Shown here: one piece after another, positions 1-8,345 of the stretch | How positions within the stretch are numbered: position 1 is the first letter of the stretch | Layout: each line of letters opens with the position of its first letter | Source of the DNA: Funiculus sociatus GB2-C1 | Lineage (GTDB): Bacteria > Cyanobacteriota > Cyanobacteriia > Cyanobacteriales > FACHB-T130 | Reading direction: 5' to 3' | Assembly: GCF_039962115.1 (NCBI RefSeq) | Contig: NZ_JAMPKJ010000004.1 | Coordinates: 96,364 to 160,363 of the forward strand | DNA: 64,000 nt | The notes under the pieces: model-generated | What the model was told of the DNA's origin: nothing | Databases searched by the model: none | Seen by the model: the letters and a program-made list of their open reading frames with translations, nothing else | Made by a program: the position numbers and the translations under genes

Positions 1-2
1 AT

Positions 3-791
3 CAACAACTGAGTGACAGACCAGATGCGTATCCTACCAACTGCCAATTCCAGCTTCACTACCAGCCAATTATATTGCTCTCTACGGGTAAGCTCGCTGG
101 TTTCGAGGCTTTGGTGCGCTGGATTCACCCGACACAAGGCATAATTTCTCCAGTCGAGTTCATCCCCATTGCCGAAGAAACTGGTCTAATTGTACCGCTT
201 GGCTGGTGGATACTGCGCGAAGCCTGTCATCAGATGCGGACATGGCAGCAGGCAAATGGCAATAGTTGCAAATCCCTAACTATCAGCGTTAATCTTTCCG
301 GTAAACAGTTTCTGCAACCAGAGTTAGTTGAGCAAATTGACCAAATTCTCAAGGAAACAGGTTTGCAAGCAAGCTGTTTGAAGCTGGAAATTACTGAAAG
401 CGTTCTGATCGAAAACGCGGAAGCTGCAACTGTTAGTTTAGAGCAACTGCGATCGCGTCAGATTGAACTATCCTTGGATGACTTCGGTACTGGATACTCT
501 TCCTTGAGCTATCTGCACCGTTTTCCCATCAATACCTTGAAAATTGACCGCTCTTTCGTCAGTAGACTGAGGACATCCGGCAATAGCAGACAGGCAAGAC
601 TGCCTCTACAGATTGTTCAAACAATTGTAACCCTTGCCCATAATTTAGGAATGGATGTAGTCGCCGAGGGAATAGAAACGCCTCTTGAGTTAGAGCCATT
701 GCGACTTCTTGGCTGCGAACATGGGCAAGGATATCTTTTCTCTAAGCCACTCAATGCCGCAGCAGCAGAAAAGTTCATTGATTTTAGATGA
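3..791 (+). CDS. EAL-domain c-di-GMP phosphodiesterase, C-terminal part (5' truncated by window edge)
   Basis: The frame is open from the first bases of the window. The residues before the first internal start codon (TTG at 75) already read as EAL-domain sequence (FQLHYQPI), so the true start lies upstream. The EAL signature is intact (FEALVRW), followed by the conserved N-L-S and E-I-T-E stretches, the DDFGTGYSSL metal and substrate loop, and EGIET near the end. EAL domains hydrolyse cyclic di-GMP to linear pGpG, and the catalytic acidic residues appear present, so activity is plausible. In cyanobacteria this domain is usually the last module of a PAS/GGDEF/EAL protein; the upstream modules are not visible. 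The gene ends just before a heptad-repeat element. Confidence 0.93.
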   Translation, partial: QQLSDRPDAYPTNCQFQLHYQPIILLSTGKLAGFEALVRWIHPTQGIISPVEFIPIAEETGLIVPLGWWILREACHQMRTWQQANGNSCKSLTISVNLSGKQFLQPELVEQIDQILKETGLQASCLKLEITESVLIENAEAATVSLEQLRSRQIELSLDDFGTGYSSLSYLHRFPINTLKIDRSFVSRLRTSGNSRQARLPLQIVQTIVTLAHNLGMDVVAEGIETPLELEPLRLLGCEHGQGYLFSKPLNAAAAEKFIDFR

Positions 792-874
792 GGGGTTGGG
801 GACTAGGCACTAGGGACTAGGGACTAGGAACAAGGGGCTGGGTAAGAGTCCTCCCAATCCCCAATCCCCAATCC
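792..874. repeat. Heptanucleotide STRR composite element
   Basis: The gap between the EAL gene and the MFS gene is almost entirely tandem heptads: GGGACTA units, a short spacer containing GTAAGAGTCCT, then CCCCAAT units. The same composite occurs in the opposite orientation around 57551-57672. Short tandemly repeated repetitive (STRR) heptads of this kind are known from filamentous cyanobacterial genomes. Confidence 0.8.
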
Positions 875-2128
875 CTAAATCGCATCTTTCAAAACATTGC
901 GGGTATTTTGCCACGCCCAAATGCCCACTACACTAACAACGATACTCATTGCCAGGAGAACGCCTCGCAGACCAAATTTATCCGTCAGAGGGCCTGCGAT
1001 CGCTAACGGCAAACTTAGAGCAATATTAACCACATTATTCTGAAACCCAAAAACTTTGCCCCGCATCGATTCCGATGTTTGCTGGTGAATCAAAGTTTGC
1101 ATCGGTACGCCGATTAAAGATGCCCCCAAACCCAAAAAAGCACTCAGTCCTAAACCGAGCCAAAGTCGGTGTGTAAAGCTAAACACACCCAAAACAAACG
1201 CCATACTGAGAAAACCAAACAACGGTAACGGTTTTTGGTGGAAGCGATCGCCCCAGTGTCCCAATATCCCCGCACCTAACACCATCCCCACTCCCGCAGA
1301 TGCTAACAGAAAGCCAAACTGTTCCGATTTCAGCCCCAGCTTCTCGGAAAGATCGATCGCCAGCACCGTTAAAGCCGCAAACACCGAATACAAAATCACC
1401 AGCTGGAACATTGCATTCCTAACCAGGCGGTTTTGCCACAGATAACGCAACCCCGCTTTCAAGTCGCTTATCGGATTAATTGCTGCCTGTCGATCGATAA
1501 GCGTAGTATCTTTGATCTGAACGAACATACTAATAATCGCCGCCAACAAGTAGAATCCCCCAACCAAAAATTCTTGACTAGCTTCTCCACCCAAACTTCT
1601 AGCCAAACTCAATATAGGTTCCCCGACAGCGAACCCCACAATCAAAGAACCCATCATCGTCGTGGTGAACAGCGCATTAGCCGTCATCAAATTTTCGCGC
1701 CGCACCATTAACGGAATAGCCGCCTGTTCTGCTGGGGCAAAAAATTGCGTTACCGCAGAACTCAAAAACGTAATTACCAACAAGATGCTAAACTTCTGTG
1801 GCAACAAGGGAATTAATATTGTCAAGCCAAAGCGTAGCAGATCGGAAGCAACCATAACTTTCTTCTTAGGAAAGCGATCCACAAACACGCCAGCAGCTGA
1901 GCCAAACAGAATCGCGGGTAGCGTAAAAGCCACCATCAGAGCTGATCGCATGGAATTTTCCATTTCAGGAGCGAAGTCATATTCGCTCAGCAAAGCAATC
2001 AGCAAAACGAAGAATACCTTATCTGCTATTTGGGACAATATCTGCCCAACCCACAGCACCATAAAGGGTCGGTTCTTCAACAGAGCGTGAAATCCGCTCC
2101 CAGATGGAGGGGGGTCAGATGGAAACAT
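875..2128 (-). CDS. MFS transporter, MFS_3-like
   Basis: This 417-residue integral membrane protein has about twelve hydrophobic segments and belongs to the major facilitator superfamily, nearest by eye to the MFS_3 (EntS-like) exporters common in cyanobacteria. The loop between helices 2 and 3 carries the family-typical motif G-x-x-x-D-R-F-P-K-K (VDRFPKKK), with a matching half-repeat GHWGDRFHQK in the second half. Secondary active export driven by the proton gradient is the expected mechanism; the substrate cannot be inferred. It is transcribed alone, divergent from the RRM gene at 2588 and convergent with the EAL gene. The ATG at 2128 begins a good MFS N-terminus (MFPSDPPPSGSG), with the first helix starting near residue 22. 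Confidence 0.9.
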   Translation of the reverse strand: MFPSDPPPSGSGFHALLKNRPFMVLWVGQILSQIADKVFFVLLIALLSEYDFAPEMENSMRSALMVAFTLPAILFGSAAGVFVDRFPKKKVMVASDLLRFGLTILIPLLPQKFSILLVITFLSSAVTQFFAPAEQAAIPLMVRRENLMTANALFTTTMMGSLIVGFAVGEPILSLARSLGGEASQEFLVGGFYLLAAIISMFVQIKDTTLIDRQAAINPISDLKAGLRYLWQNRLVRNAMFQLVILYSVFAALTVLAIDLSEKLGLKSEQFGFLLASAGVGMVLGAGILGHWGDRFHQKPLPLFGFLSMAFVLGVFSFTHRLWLGLGLSAFLGLGASLIGVPMQTLIHQQTSESMRGKVFGFQNNVVNIALSLPLAIAGPLTDKFGLRGVLLAMSIVVSVVGIWAWQNTRNVLKDAI

Positions 2129-2587
2129 AGCAATTGTTCAGGAGCTTCTTATCTACAACCCTAGTTTGCGCTCTAGAAGGTAAATTGTGCCACTCTAGTA
2201 GACACTTTTTGGTTAATTTAAAAAATTTCACAGACTCGCCAAGCATTTGCCTAAGTTCATATGCTACATGGTGCGTGACACCTTCACGGCTGGCACAGCT
2301 CATTGGGAAGCATTGCATCTATAACAGTTGGAACCGGATATAACTGACGTTGTTGCTTTATGTATAAATTCTTATTAATTTACCAATATTTGTCACTTCC
2401 TAAATTACGCAATCCTGCCCTTGACAAATTTCATGCTGTTTTAACTTTTCAATAAATACCTGAAGCCCGATCCTATGTTAAGTTAGTCACTGGGAATTTA
2501 ATTCGGCTGAGCGAGTTTGTTGTCTTACATTGACAGGCATCTCTCCGAATCGAAGTCTCTACACCATCTGATGAAGTGAGATACTCC
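2129..2587. promoter_or_regulatory. Divergent promoter region and long 5' leader of the RRM gene
   Basis: These 459 bases separate two divergent starts and must hold both promoters. The part nearest the RRM gene is AT-rich with no credible ORF, and short ORFs here lack family resemblance. Cyanobacterial RRM genes often have long cold-regulated leaders, which would fit, but no element could be assigned by eye. Confidence 0.4.
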
Positions 2588-2893
2588 ATGTCAATTTATG
2601 TAGGCAACCTATCCTACGATGTCACGCAAGAAGACCTCAGCCAAGTTTTTGCTGAATATGGAACTGTTAAGCGTGTTCAACTACCTACCGACCGAGAAAC
2701 TGGTCGTCCACGCGGCTTTGGTTTCGTAGAAATGGAAACTGACGCTGAAGAAACTGCCGCCATTGAAGCTCTCGATGGAGCTGAGTGGATGGGCCGTGAT
2801 TTAAAAGTCAACAAAGCCAAGCCTCGTGAAGACAGAGGTCCCTCAGGCGGTGGCAACCGCAGGCCTAGTGGTGGCTTCTCTCGCCGTTACTAA
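2588..2893 (+). CDS. RRM-type RNA-binding protein (cyanobacterial Rbp family)
   Basis: This is a 101-residue single RNA-recognition-motif protein. RNP2 is IYVGNL at the N-terminus and RNP1 is RGFGFVEM in the middle; both carry the aromatic residues that stack on RNA. After the RRM comes a short Gly/Arg/Ser tail (GGGNRRPSGGFSRRY), as in the glycine-rich Rbp proteins of cyanobacteria, which bind RNA and are often cold-induced; some act in mRNA localisation near thylakoids. The ATG at 2588 is preferred over an in-frame GTG at 2576, because family members begin MSIYVGNL. A strong hairpin lies about 220 bases downstream. Confidence 0.95.
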   Translation: MSIYVGNLSYDVTQEDLSQVFAEYGTVKRVQLPTDRETGRPRGFGFVEMETDAEETAAIEALDGAEWMGRDLKVNKAKPREDRGPSGGGNRRPSGGFSRRY

Positions 2894-3110
2894 ATCTTGA
2901 AATTAAGAATTTAACTCGGCTAGTCTCCCGCAGATTGGCGCTTCCACTGCTAAACTCTCTCCTTGGATCTTCTCAGGATAAATATTTTGGCAGTGGATTT
3001 TTTCTTGACACACTATTAACCTTAACGACCAGATTATTATCTCTAAATTGGAGAAGTAACTATCAACCTTAGTTAGTTTTCGATTTGGTTTCTTTTTTTT
3101 AATTAATATC

Positions 3111-3148
3111 AAATCCGGTGTGAGGCTTCGTGTCTTGCACCGGATTTT
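3111..3148 (+). terminator. Intrinsic terminator between rbp and the injection-system block
   Basis: A perfect 10-bp stem (AAATCCGGTG with CACCGGATTT) encloses a 17-base loop and runs into TTTT on the plus strand. It lies between two convergent genes and most likely ends the RRM transcript. No T-run follows on the minus strand. Confidence 0.7.
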
Positions 3149-3152
3149 AATA

Positions 3153-6017
3153 TTAGTCAGAACGCGGTGGTAGTTCAGAGGGTGAAAGCGAATCAGGATC
3201 GCTTAGTGAGGGGGAACCAGGGGCAGGTGAGGCGGCGGCACCTGGAGCAGGGGGTGATGCGGCGGTATTCGGAGCGGCAGGTGAGACGGCGGCACCAGGG
3301 GCAGGAGGAGGGGGAGATCCTGCACTAGCATCCCCAGATGCTGGCGCACTCGCAGCAGGGGGTGGAGCAATCGGTAGCGGTGGTGGAATGGGTGGAGCTG
3401 GGACTAACGTTGGTGCGGTTGAACCTTTAGCGCCTGGAGCCGGAATTAAAGGTGGAGGAGCTGGAGGAGGAGGCGGCGGCTCAAAGGTTTCAATAGTAAC
3501 TGAGCGACTAATTTGTTCGCCAGCAGCATTTGTCACTTGCAAGGTAAGAGTTTCGCTACCGGGTTTTTGGCTGATGGTGTAGGGGAGACTACCAGAAGTC
3601 GGGACGTTTCCAGGTGAGGGAAGCAGTTGCACTTTTATATCTTTGCCGCCTTCTACTTTCCAAGAAATTCTAAAGATTCCCCCAGGTCTGTTCTTATTGA
3701 TTGGAACAAGATATTTCGCCAGAGCCTCTTGATTATTGATTTTAAATTCTACAATTTTGGAGGGCTGAGCTTGAATTTTAATAGCATCAGTTTTTTTTGT
3801 ATCTGATGGTTCCTCTTGTCCGTTGTTGGGAATTACTGCGAGTTCAAAAATGTAGTCTCCAGGTTTACGGGCATCTGTAGGTACATTTTTGCATAAGAGT
3901 CCAACTTCGATAGTACAATATTTCTTCAAACCTACAGCAATGCCTTCGCTGAAGTTATAACGCTTCAAAACACTTGTGACTTCACCTTCAGGCGATCGCC
4001 CGATTAGCTGCAATTCTTTAATTTGATCTCTGTTGATAATTCTCCAGTTGAGGAGAATTTTATCGTTGGGGGTGTTATTTGGTGGAACTGCTAATCTTTC
4101 TTGGTAGACAGGTAGGCTAGAGGAAAACTCAACAATTTTTGGAGGAGCTATCGGCTCGATTTTAATTACGTTAGTTTTTAAAATATTAGATGCTATGTCT
4201 TTATTATTTTTGGGAAATGTTTTTAGTTCAAAAACATAGTCACCAGGTTTGCGGGCATCTGTACGCACATTTTTGCAGATTAGTATCTGCCGAATAGCGC
4301 AGAAGGACTTGAGCTGATCTGGGACTCCTCGACTGAAATCATAAGATATTGGTTCAAGGGCAGCTGTACCATCAGGTGATTGACCAGTGATGGTTAGCGA
4401 GTTTAGTTGTTGCGGGTTGCGAATTTGCCAAGAGAGGCGGATAAAATCACCTTCAGCGGCTTGATAGAAATTGTCTTGAGAGCCGAATTCAATAACTTTT
4501 GGTGATGGCTTTGGCTTAAAGAATAGCAACCAAACGAGGAATGCGATCGCAGCGACAGTTCCCAACACAGTGAGCAACACCAGCAAAAACTGCCACCAAG
4601 GACGCGGCTCCCAATACAAAGTCCCCTGAGGCGCATCATTAATTAAAGGCAACTGCTGCGTATCTTCAATTTCAACGCCGAAGTTGATCAGCCGTCCGCC
4701 TCCATAGATTGGGCGACGCCACCACTTGAGCGGTTTTACCTTAATTTCCGCCGTAGCTAAGGAAAAAGGCGCTATCCGCAGCATAGTCGGCAACACTGTG
4801 TAACTACACACATCCTCCTCATCTAAACTTTTAGCTCGTACAATTACTTCCCGCGAGATGTTACCCGAATTGTTCAACCTAACCTCATACAGTCCGGCTA
4901 AACGTCGCACCTTGCCCACCAAGCTGCGAAATTCTACAGTCAGCAGGTAAGTCGGGAGAATTTGTAAGTACACCACATCCAGCAACACCAAGTCTGGATT
5001 GTTCGCAGAATATAGCCGCACGGTGGGAAAGTAAGTTCCCGCCACAGCGTCCATTGGCGGGTTCAAAAACAGCAGGATGTCGCCCTTCTCTCCGGGGTTA
5101 AGGTCTAATGCAGTGGCAGATGTTACTAATCCAGGTGAATTTAAACCCTCTGGATAGCGCACGGTATACCATTTTTCATTCAGCTCTGGACACGTCAGCC
5201 GAAAACGGTCTACTCGGTCAGAGCGGTTATGTATGCTCACCGCGACTTGCAACAGCGCTCCGGGTTGCAGAAGGGCAGGTGCAGCAGAGCTAGTAGGTGG
5301 CGAAAGACTGAAAGTAGGGTCGCTGACTCGGATAGCAGCCTCAACTGGCGGCAGAACCTGAAGTCGGCTGTTGTGTCGAATCGGAGTATCTTCTGGGTAG
5401 TGCAGTGGCGCATCAACCACTAACTGGTAGTTGTAGGTGCTGGGTTTAGCCTCCAGTGGCACCTGAAACTGAAATATAACCTCGCTGGTGGAGTTGGCAC
5501 CCAAAGCCAGCCGCTCATGGGGATTAATACACCAGTTGCGGGGATAGGATACTTCATCGATAAAAATATCAATTAAGGCGCTCTGATTGCCCTTGTTACT
5601 TACGGTGACGCACAGATCGAAGTTACTCCCAGCTACGAGGGCATAATCTCCACTGGGATTGAGGATGACAGAGAGAGGATTACCAGGAGCCAAAGCCTGT
5701 TGGATAGTCTGCTGCTGGGTTCTTCGTTTGGCAGCAAGACGAATCCGGTAGCGTGCCTCGCCTGCAATTTGCATTTCTTGCACGAAGCCTTGATCTACCA
5801 ACTCGTCCATAATAGCGATCGCATCCGACTGATTTGAGTCAATGCGCTCTGCTACCTCAGCCAAGCTGACATCTGATTTTTTTCGCATCATCCATTGGAC
5901 AACCTGCCGCTGCTCGTCAGGCAGCGTCAGTATATCCACCATATTTAGACCGCCGGAGCCTTCTGGCTCTTGTCTCCCCGTCTCTGCCCCAGAAGGGTTC
6001 AAGTGCTGCCTCGTCAT
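3153..6017 (-). CDS. Large single-span membrane protein of the contractile injection system locus (winged helix, Ig-like domains, TM, duplicated beta module, Pro/Ala-rich tail)
   Basis: The 954-residue product has, in order: a winged-helix-like segment (about 26-95, typical of helix-turn-helix folds), three Ig/CARDB-like beta domains (about 115-470), one transmembrane helix (about 475-500, opened by PWW and closed by KPKP), two homologous ~120-residue modules (about 505-625 and 626-750) plus a weaker third (to about 845), and a ~110-residue Pro/Ala tail. Each main module ends in a shared CKNV-TDARKPGDY motif and has a Cys pair 8 residues apart (C573/C581 and C701/C709). It is the last gene of the injection-system block, 89 bases after the WD40 membrane protein, which shares the Ig-Ig-TM layout. 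A structural or anchoring role linking the baseplate to a membrane is inferred from context; no enzymatic motif was seen. Confidence 0.75.
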   Translation of the reverse strand: MTRQHLNPSGAETGRQEPEGSGGLNMVDILTLPDEQRQVVQWMMRKKSDVSLAEVAERIDSNQSDAIAIMDELVDQGFVQEMQIAGEARYRIRLAAKRRTQQQTIQQALAPGNPLSVILNPSGDYALVAGSNFDLCVTVSNKGNQSALIDIFIDEVSYPRNWCINPHERLALGANSTSEVIFQFQVPLEAKPSTYNYQLVVDAPLHYPEDTPIRHNSRLQVLPPVEAAIRVSDPTFSLSPPTSSAAPALLQPGALLQVAVSIHNRSDRVDRFRLTCPELNEKWYTVRYPEGLNSPGLVTSATALDLNPGEKGDILLFLNPPMDAVAGTYFPTVRLYSANNPDLVLLDVVYLQILPTYLLTVEFRSLVGKVRRLAGLYEVRLNNSGNISREVIVRAKSLDEEDVCSYTVLPTMLRIAPFSLATAEIKVKPLKWWRRPIYGGGRLINFGVEIEDTQQLPLINDAPQGTLYWEPRPWWQFLLVLLTVLGTVAAIAFLVWLLFFKPKPSPKVIEFGSQDNFYQAAEGDFIRLSWQIRNPQQLNSLTITGQSPDGTAALEPISYDFSRGVPDQLKSFCAIRQILICKNVRTDARKPGDYVFELKTFPKNNKDIASNILKTNVIKIEPIAPPKIVEFSSSLPVYQERLAVPPNNTPNDKILLNWRIINRDQIKELQLIGRSPEGEVTSVLKRYNFSEGIAVGLKKYCTIEVGLLCKNVPTDARKPGDYIFELAVIPNNGQEEPSDTKKTDAIKIQAQPSKIVEFKINNQEALAKYLVPINKNRPGGIFRISWKVEGGKDIKVQLLPSPGNVPTSGSLPYTISQKPGSETLTLQVTNAAGEQISRSVTIETFEPPPPPPAPPPLIPAPGAKGSTAPTLVPAPPIPPPLPIAPPPAASAPASGDASAGSPPPPAPGAAVSPAAPNTAASPPAPGAAASPAPGSPSLSDPDSLSPSELPPRSD

Positions 6018-6106
6018 GTTACCCCCTCTACAAAAAAGTAGTGATTGGGGAGAAGGGGACTAGGCATTCCCAATTCCCAATTCCCAATCCCTCAATCCCC
6101 CAATCC
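6018..6106. repeat. STRR heptads in the 724-aa/954-aa intergenic gap
   Basis: About 60 bases are tandem CCCAATT/CCCCAAT heptads (roughly 6045-6112). The stop codon of the 724-residue protein lies at the edge of the tract, so its last residues may come from repeat DNA. Confidence 0.75.
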
Positions 6107-8281
6107 CTATTCCTGGTTCCCACACTGCGCGTTACGTTGTCGCTCCACACGATCTAATTTCACCTCTGTATCATCGCTTCCACTAGCCACTAAAATATAT
6201 TTCCCTGTCTGCTTAATATCAACACTATTGATCTTTTCAGACTCCTTCAAAGACTGATCGATTTTTTTTCCTTTCGAGAATTGCGGATCGCGCTTACCTT
6301 CAGCCGTCAGATACCAAAGCATCACTTTTCCATCATCCCCGCCACTTGCCAAGTAGCAACCATTAGCGCTCAGAGCCACCGAACGAACTGGTTTGCCACC
6401 GTGACCATCAGACCATTCATCTAAAACCTCACAAAGCCCCTTATCGGCAAGGCATTGTTGCATATTCCACAAGGTAATGTAGCCTTGGTTATCAGCAGTT
6501 ACCAAAAGATTAGGGTTATATTCAGCACTATCCAAGCTGACAATGTAATCTTCCTGACCGCCTTTGCGGGGATAGGACACCCGCCCCCATTTGTCTTTTT
6601 CTAAGTTCCACACTACCAATTGGTTATACCGTCCGCCAATCATCAGGTTTTTACCTGCTTTCCCCACCAGCGCTAAAGAATTCACCGCAAAGTCAAATTT
6701 CTTGCCCCGCAGAGGTTGATTGTTAGGCGTGCTAATGTTATTGCGTTCCACATCCCACACCAGCACCAAGCCGCTACCGTGACCACTGAACAGATAGCGC
6801 GAGTCTTTCGAGAACTCTAAAGCCAAAACTCGGTCATCTTTTTGGTAGGAGAAAGAACTTATCGGGTTTCTCCCATTACCCAACACATCCCACAGTTTTA
6901 TTTCCCCATTTTCCAATCCTGCCGCCATCAGATCGTTGTCTACAGGTTTATAACGAACAGTTCGCACCCCCTTTTCGTTTCTCCCAATGACTCCCAGCTG
7001 TTGGTTGATTAATGGATTGAAAAAGCCTGCACTTTGCCATTTAATCGTAGTTTGGTCATTAGAACCGCTGACAATTTGTTCGCCTACTCCATTGAATTGC
7101 ACAGAAGTAACAGCTTCCTTGTGACCCCAAAATGGGTTCCTAGGGTTGAGCCACGAGAGCCACCAAAGCAGGAATAATAATAAAAACCCGCCTACTAACT
7201 GCATCCAAATCGGTACAACAGGTAAAACACGCAATTTTAGGATTTGAGTGTCGTTGCGTACATCCAATCTATCGTCCGACACCACAGCCTTGACTTCAAA
7301 CAAAAATCTTTGCGGCAATATCCCCAACCAGCGCCGCCGCTTCTTATTAGCCACCAGCAACAACTCGGTTGTCTCACCCGGAGCTACTTGCGAACTTTCA
7401 GGAATCACCTCTAACTTAAAGGCACGCGGCTCTTCTGCGTGGACTTCAACACTCACCTGCTGAGTTAAATTGCTGGCATTGTCGAATTGAATTTTATAAG
7501 TTGCAGCGTTCGATTTCCAGTTTTTAAGAAGCCGCCAATTGGGGGATTCGGGTATCTGATGTAAAGCTGGGGTACACAGGAAGTCAATAAACCCCCCAGG
7601 ACAAACTATTACCGTCCCTTGGATACTAGATGGGGGGCCGTTTACCTGTTGGCATTCGATGGTGAAAGGGTATGTTCCACTAGGAGCGAGGCCGGCGCTG
7701 GGTAATTGGCATAAGAAAATTGTCTCTGTTTTGCTGCCAGCAGGAACTAGCAATTTTCGGTCGGTTCCCTCTATCAACCAGCTGCGTTCTAGACCTAAAA
7801 AATGCAGTACAACATTCGCGGGCGATTGACTGGGATTATAAACGCGGACTGGTATTTCTATCAGGTCTGTCGGATGAGTTTTAAATTCTCGAACTGGCAG
7901 TTCCATCTGCATCGGTATAGAGCCGATTCCCTGCTCAACTGCCAGACGCAAAAGTTGTCTTTCTTCCTCCCGCAGTTCCAGGGAGAAAATGCGTACTGTG
8001 ATGTTCATTTTGCCGACAAACCCTGGAACAGGTGTATCGGTAATAGTTACATAAAACTTTGTACTATCTCCTGGCGGTTTTTTAGCGCTTATTCCTGGTG
8101 AAAGGTTGTACCAGCGAGAACCTAAGTTACCATCGGTACCAGCGGCTAGAAGCTCTACTTGAAAAGTAGCAAATTGATCGCTTTCATTAGTAACACTTAC
8201 TTCAAAGGAAGCTGTGTTTCCTCCTGGTTTTAATCTAAGTACCTGTGTGGAGATACTTGCACTAATAAGACTCTTCGCCAT
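6107..8281 (-). CDS. Ig-like/TM/WD40-propeller membrane protein of the contractile injection system locus
   Basis: The 724-residue product starts with about 350 residues of Ig-like beta domains (CARDB/NEW3-like pattern, for example VSVTNESDQFATF). One transmembrane helix follows (about 355-378), then a C-terminal WD40 propeller (about 385-715) with seven recognisable blades. Blade cores include GHKEAVTSVQF...IKWQ, EIKLWD, LVLVWD, LVVWN, YITLWN, VMLWY and a final EVKLD. WD40 propellers are protein-docking platforms. Fused to a membrane span inside a baseplate gene block, it probably lets the injection machine dock on, or be regulated at, a membrane; this is inference. The start ATG at 8281 opens a coherent domain (MAKSLISASI), 64 bases after the DUF4159 gene. 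Confidence 0.8.
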   Translation of the reverse strand: MAKSLISASISTQVLRLKPGGNTASFEVSVTNESDQFATFQVELLAAGTDGNLGSRWYNLSPGISAKKPPGDSTKFYVTITDTPVPGFVGKMNITVRIFSLELREEERQLLRLAVEQGIGSIPMQMELPVREFKTHPTDLIEIPVRVYNPSQSPANVVLHFLGLERSWLIEGTDRKLLVPAGSKTETIFLCQLPSAGLAPSGTYPFTIECQQVNGPPSSIQGTVIVCPGGFIDFLCTPALHQIPESPNWRLLKNWKSNAATYKIQFDNASNLTQQVSVEVHAEEPRAFKLEVIPESSQVAPGETTELLLVANKKRRRWLGILPQRFLFEVKAVVSDDRLDVRNDTQILKLRVLPVVPIWMQLVGGFLLLFLLWWLSWLNPRNPFWGHKEAVTSVQFNGVGEQIVSGSNDQTTIKWQSAGFFNPLINQQLGVIGRNEKGVRTVRYKPVDNDLMAAGLENGEIKLWDVLGNGRNPISSFSYQKDDRVLALEFSKDSRYLFSGHGSGLVLVWDVERNNISTPNNQPLRGKKFDFAVNSLALVGKAGKNLMIGGRYNQLVVWNLEKDKWGRVSYPRKGGQEDYIVSLDSAEYNPNLLVTADNQGYITLWNMQQCLADKGLCEVLDEWSDGHGGKPVRSVALSANGCYLASGGDDGKVMLWYLTAEGKRDPQFSKGKKIDQSLKESEKINSVDIKQTGKYILVASGSDDTEVKLDRVERQRNAQCGNQE

Positions 8282-8345
8282 AGTTTTTTGTTAGTAATAA
8301 ATGACTAATAACACAGGGAAATTACCTGAGTTAATTACGATTAAT

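Noticed and set aside
1433..2090. Two plus-strand ORFs within the MFS gene
   Set aside because: They lie opposite a well-supported membrane transporter and have no domain resemblance; they are shadow frames of the real gene.
2115..2343. Overlapping short ORFs in the divergent region upstream of the RRM gene
   Set aside because: Both strands are open at once and neither product looks like a known protein; composition is that of a promoter region.
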